Source: Bacillota bacterium (GTDB taxonomy: Bacteria > Bacillota > Clostridia > UBA1381). Taken from it: 9,266 nucleotides of DNA. Of this stretch, positions 7,205 to 9,266 are shown piece after piece. Where the stretch lies: assembly GCA_021205715.1 (NCBI GenBank), contig JAJPXA010000038.1:1-9266 (forward strand), written 5' to 3'. Below the pieces are notes generated by a model. The model was given only the letters and a program-made list of their open reading frames with translations, had not been told where the DNA came from and did not search any database. Position 1 is the first letter of the stretch; each line of letters starts with the position of its first letter. Both the position numbers and the translations under genes were made by a program.

Positions 7205-8010
7205 TATATCGTCACCTCATTTCCGCCTATTCTGTCTGCAATATCGGCGTAAAACAGTGATATAAGCTTATTTCTGAACGCGCCGTATTCTTTGGTTTGA
7301 ACAAGCTCCGCGCGGTTTCTCGGACGGCTGAAGGTTACGGGTATTTCCTTTAAAACACGTCCCGGCGCGGGGGTCATCATCACTATTTTATCCGCCAAAA
7401 ATATCGCCTCGTCTATGTCGTGCGTTACAAACACAACCGTCTTTTTAGTGTCCCCGTTCTCCCATAGCTCAAGTAAAAGCTCCTGAAGTATTGTGCGGTT
7501 TTTCGCGTCAATCGCGCCGAACGGCTCATCCATAAGCAATATATCCGTGTCCATCGCAAGCGCCCTCGCTATGGCAACGCGCTGCTGCATTCCTCCCGAG
7601 AGCTGTGACGGGTATTTGTCCTTAAAGTCCGCAAGTCCGACCTTATCCAAAAACTCATCGGCTTGCGAAAGCCTCTCCGCCTTTTTAGTGTCCCTTTTTG
7701 CCTGCTTAATGCCGAACGCGACATTTTTACGAGCTGTCATCCACGGAAACAGGGAGTAGTTTTGAAAAACCACTCCTCTGTCCGTACCCGTGCCCGTGAC
7801 AGGCTCGCCGTCTATAAGCACTCTTCCCGATGTGGGCAAATTTATGCCCTCCAAAATGCTCAAAAGCGTGCTTTTTCCGCAGCCGCTCGAACCGATTATA
7901 CATACAAATTCGCCCGCCGCAACCGAAAAGGAAACATCCTCAAGCGCTTTAAAGCTATGCCGCTTTTCCGCGTATTCAACCGTTAAATTTTCTATCCTGA
8001 TTTTATCCAT
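7204..8010 (-). CDS. ABC transporter ATP-binding protein, NitT/TauT (SsuB/TauB-like) family
   Basis: This is the cytoplasmic ATPase that drives the importer. The chosen start gives MDKIRIENLTVEY and 268 residues, close to the family norm. GAGG lies about six bases upstream, 19 bases after the previous stop. An in-frame start 22 codons further up (8076) would overlap the previous gene and add a tail foreign to the family. Motifs are complete: Walker A GSSGCGKST (40-48), Q-loop Gln83 in VVFQNYSLFPW, signature LSGGMQQR (137-144), Walker B ILLMDEP (157-163) and switch His197 in VFVTHDIDEA. The LFPW stretch after the Q-loop is typical of SsuB/TauB-type ATPases. The D-loop reads GAIDAKNR. The stop codon shares one base with the permease start (TAATG), which implies translational coupling. 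Confidence 0.93.
   Translation of the reverse strand: MDKIRIENLTVEYAEKRHSFKALEDVSFSVAAGEFVCIIGSSGCGKSTLLSILEGINLPTSGRVLIDGEPVTGTGTDRGVVFQNYSLFPWMTARKNVAFGIKQAKRDTKKAERLSQADEFLDKVGLADFKDKYPSQLSGGMQQRVAIARALAMDTDILLMDEPFGAIDAKNRTILQELLLELWENGDTKKTVVFVTHDIDEAIFLADKIVMMTPAPGRVLKEIPVTFSRPRNRAELVQTKEYGAFRNKLISLFYADIADRIGGNEVTI
7441..7694. repeat. 14-bp exact direct repeat inside the ATPase gene
   Basis: CTTTTTAGTGTCCC occurs at 7441-7454 and 7681-7694, exactly 240 bases (80 codons) apart and in the same frame. Both copies encode Asp-Thr-Lys-Lys on the minus strand, once in a surface loop after the signature region and once in the helical domain. It is probably coincidence or local codon bias, with no visible function. 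Confidence 0.5.
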
Positions 8011-8029
8011 AAATGCCTCGCTTTTTCGG

Positions 8030-9100
8030 TTATTCGTATTGCTCGAAATGCTCAAGCAGGGACAGGTAAACCTCATCGTCGGGATTTTCCGCGATTATGC
8101 TTTCAAGCGCGTTCTCGTAAATCGATGTGTTATAGAGCGCGTCTATGTCATAATCCTCCGTGTAGCCAAGCTCGACAATGCTGTCCTTTAATTCTGTTGT
8201 AGCCTGCTTGTCCGGGTCGGGATTGGATGTTCCGTAGCCGCCGTAAACCTCTGTTCTGATGTAGTCCTCGTCAATGTCTATGTATTGCTTTATGTCGCTT
8301 ACGGTATCATCCTCGTTCTCCTGCGAAAACTTATACGCCTTGATTATCGCGCGTTCAAATGCGTTGTACGAGTTCGGATATTCCGTGAGTGCGGCGGTTG
8401 ACGCAACCTGTCGGCAGCACGGCTGATTTTTAAGAAGCTCCTCCTCACTGCATCGGTAAACGATTTCATAACCCGCTCCCTCGGCAAGCGACGCGTAAGG
8501 CGAATATACCGATGCCGCGTCTATGGTGGCGTTTTGAAGCGCCGCATACGCATCCTTTTGACTGTCGAAATATACGATATTTACTTTATCTTCGCCCTCT
8601 CCGATTTCTATCCCTGCAGCTGCGAGCAAAAGCTGAAGCTCCGCGTCCTGAACGCTATTTTTGACGGACGCGACATTTCTGCCCTTTAAAATGCTTATGT
8701 CTATATCGTCAATGCCCTCTGTGTATTCCGGCTTGATAACATATCCGTGTCCGTTTGTCATAGCTCCGCCGAAAACGGTCAAATCGTGTCCCTGACTTTG
8801 AAATGTAAGCGTCGGAACGGAGCCTATCAGCGCAACGTCGAGCTTTGATGATTCCAAACCCGTCGCAAGCTCGGACGCGCTTGAAAATTGCGTAAGCGTA
8901 ACGTCTAAGCCTTCCTCATCAAAATATCCCTCCTCCTCTGCGACAAACGCCAAAAGATGAGCGGTTGAGTTTAAATATCCCACATTAAATTCCGTTTTTT
9001 CAAGGCTCGTTTCCGCCGTGTCCGCCGATTGGTTTGAGCATCCCGCGCCGGTAAACGCCAATGCCGCGGTAAGTACCGCCGATATAATAATTTTTTTCAT
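8030..9100 (-). CDS. ABC transporter substrate-binding lipoprotein, NitT/TauT (NMT1/SsuA-like) family
   Basis: This is the extracellular solute receptor of the importer encoded with the next two genes. Its 356 residues begin with Lys-Lys, a hydrophobic stretch (4-16) and a lipobox ending in Gly-Ala-Gly-Cys21. The -3 residue is Gly rather than the usual Leu, so the lipobox is slightly weak. The mature part has the type II binding-protein pattern: VGYLNSTAHLLAFVAEEEG at 40-58, LDVALIGSVPTLTF (87-100) and a second lobe around 141-206 ending in SVYSPYASLAEGAGYE. It carries Cys217 and a Pro-Cys-Cys-Arg at 227-230. The tail is acidic. The start has AAAGGA about ten bases upstream. Family members bind sulfonates, taurine, nitrate, thiamine precursors or aromatic acids; the substrate here is unknown. 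It is the first large gene of the operon, 19 bases ahead of the ATPase. Confidence 0.88.
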   Translation of the reverse strand: MKKIIISAVLTAALAFTGAGCSNQSADTAETSLEKTEFNVGYLNSTAHLLAFVAEEEGYFDEEGLDVTLTQFSSASELATGLESSKLDVALIGSVPTLTFQSQGHDLTVFGGAMTNGHGYVIKPEYTEGIDDIDISILKGRNVASVKNSVQDAELQLLLAAAGIEIGEGEDKVNIVYFDSQKDAYAALQNATIDAASVYSPYASLAEGAGYEIVYRCSEEELLKNQPCCRQVASTAALTEYPNSYNAFERAIIKAYKFSQENEDDTVSDIKQYIDIDEDYIRTEVYGGYGTSNPDPDKQATTELKDSIVELGYTEDYDIDALYNTSIYENALESIIAENPDDEVYLSLLEHFEQYE

Positions 9101-9210
9101 AACAGTTATGTCCTTTCATTTTATTAGATATTAAATTTATTTTTTTAGGCGCACATTCGCTCCGTACATCGTCCGCGCTCTGTTTTAAAGATGAAATTGT
9201 TCACTGTTAT
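9099..9210 (-). repeat. complementary start sites and duplicated initiation-region motif in the leader
   Basis: In the minus-strand RNA, ATAACAGT at 9210-9203 spans the leader ORF start codon. It is perfectly complementary to ACTGTTAT at 9106-9099, which spans the start codon of the solute-binding protein. The two initiation regions also share ATTTAATAT (9235-9227 and 9136-9128), each followed by TGAAAGGA. Pairing of the two start sites could couple or restrict initiation. An eight-base match in a leader of this size could also occur by chance. Confidence 0.4.
9145..9204 (-). CDS. 19-residue leader peptide / microprotein upstream of the ABC importer
   Basis: This unannotated short ORF starts at GTG, ends at TAA and encodes MNNFIFKTERGRCTERMCA. 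It has its own AAAGGAG site and ends 44 bases before the solute-binding protein start. The second half holds a small internal repeat, TER-GR-C followed by TER-M-C, giving Cys13 and Cys18 and three arginines. Short Cys- or Arg-bearing leader peptides ahead of sulfur-uptake operons are known in other bacteria, so a role in sensing cysteine supply, ribosome stalling or translational coupling is a fair guess. I see no classic attenuator: the stretch after its stop codon is AT-rich and forms no hairpin with a U tract. It could instead be a functional small peptide or a chance ORF. I do not recognise a named family with certainty. Confidence 0.55.
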   Translation of the reverse strand: MNNFIFKTERGRCTERMCA

Positions 9211-9213
9211 TGA

Positions 9214-9220
9214 CTCCTTT
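9214..9220 (-). promoter_or_regulatory. strong ribosome binding site of the leader ORF
   Basis: AAAGGAG on the minus strand lies nine bases before the GTG at 9204. It is as good as the sites of the large genes downstream and is the main reason to believe that the short ORF is translated. The frame is closed by TGA just upstream and no ATG lies in frame, so GTG is the only sensible start. Confidence 0.6.
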
Positions 9221-9256
9221 CAATTCATATTAAATATATATGATTACTATGTTTAA

Positions 9257-9262
9257 ATTATA
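9257..9262 (-). promoter_or_regulatory. possible -10 box (TATAAT) of the operon promoter
   Basis: The minus strand reads TATAAT here, a perfect match to the sigma-A -10 consensus. It lies about 53 bases upstream of the leader ORF start. The matching -35 box would fall beyond the window edge, so the promoter cannot be confirmed. Transcription would then start near 9250 and give a leader of roughly 150 bases ahead of the solute-binding protein gene. The region is AT-rich, so a chance match is possible, and I found no better -35/-10 pair further in. Confidence 0.35.
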
Positions 9263-9266
9263 ATAC

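Noticed and set aside
8011..8076. Longer N-terminus of the ATPase from an in-frame start at 8076
   Set aside because: It would overlap the end of the solute-binding protein gene and add 22 residues unlike the family. The Met at 8010 has a good ribosome binding site and begins the standard domain.
9101..9266. A riboswitch (for example a thiamine-diphosphate or SAM element) in the 5' leader
   Set aside because: Apart from the short ORF the leader is AT-rich. I see no CUGAGA-type thiamine box, no compact multi-stem fold and no terminator hairpin before the importer gene.

Overview
The window reads as one densely packed operon. Every gene I can support lies on the minus strand, so transcription runs from the right edge (about 9260) to the left edge (about 40). 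Moderate base composition, strong GGAGG-type ribosome binding sites, a lipoprotein solute-binding protein and oxygen-sensitive ferredoxin-linked enzymes suggest an anaerobic Firmicute, most likely a clostridium of gut, rumen or sediment. This is inferred from style and gene content; there is no rRNA or marker gene in the window.

Layout in transcription order. (1) 9266-9101: AT-rich leader with a possible -10 box at the edge and a previously uncalled 19-codon ORF (9204-9145, MNNFIFKTERGRCTERMCA) with its own strong ribosome binding site. (2) 9100-6284: a NitT/TauT-type ABC importer (lipoprotein, ATPase, permease). (3) 6267-3377: the four subunits of a 2-oxoacid:ferredoxin oxidoreductase in the order gamma, delta, alpha, beta. 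(4) 3375-2035: a phenylacetate-CoA-ligase-like AMP-forming enzyme. (5) 2063-1224: a metal-dependent amidohydrolase/decarboxylase of the ACMSD type. (6) 1203-37: a class I/II aminotransferase, best started at GTG 1203. Spacing between the ten large genes ranges from a 53-base overlap to a 20-base gap, and I see no internal terminator. The last 36 bases show no terminator either and end in AAGGA on the minus strand, so another gene may follow. No stretch over 300 bases lacks a gene. No plus-strand gene, tRNA, rRNA, CRISPR array or mobile element was found.

Working together: importer, CoA ligase, ferredoxin oxidoreductase and aminotransferase form a chain linking a carboxylic acid, its CoA thioester, a 2-oxoacid and an amino acid. 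Run one way it is fermentative amino-acid oxidation (amino acid to 2-oxoacid to acyl-CoA to acid). Run the other way it is salvage of an imported acid by reductive carboxylation and transamination. The ATP-driven importer and the AMP-forming ligase both spend energy, so I lean towards salvage, but the sequence does not fix the direction or the substrate. NitT/TauT importers often carry sulfonates, nitrate, thiamine precursors or aromatic acids. The two Cys codons in the leader peptide, and an aminotransferase resembling the methionine/aromatic group, keep a sulfur-containing acid in play beside an aryl acid.

The most novel points are the leader ORF with its internal TER..C repeat, the complementarity between its start site and that of the first importer gene, and a perfect 13-bp hairpin inside the amidohydrolase gene.
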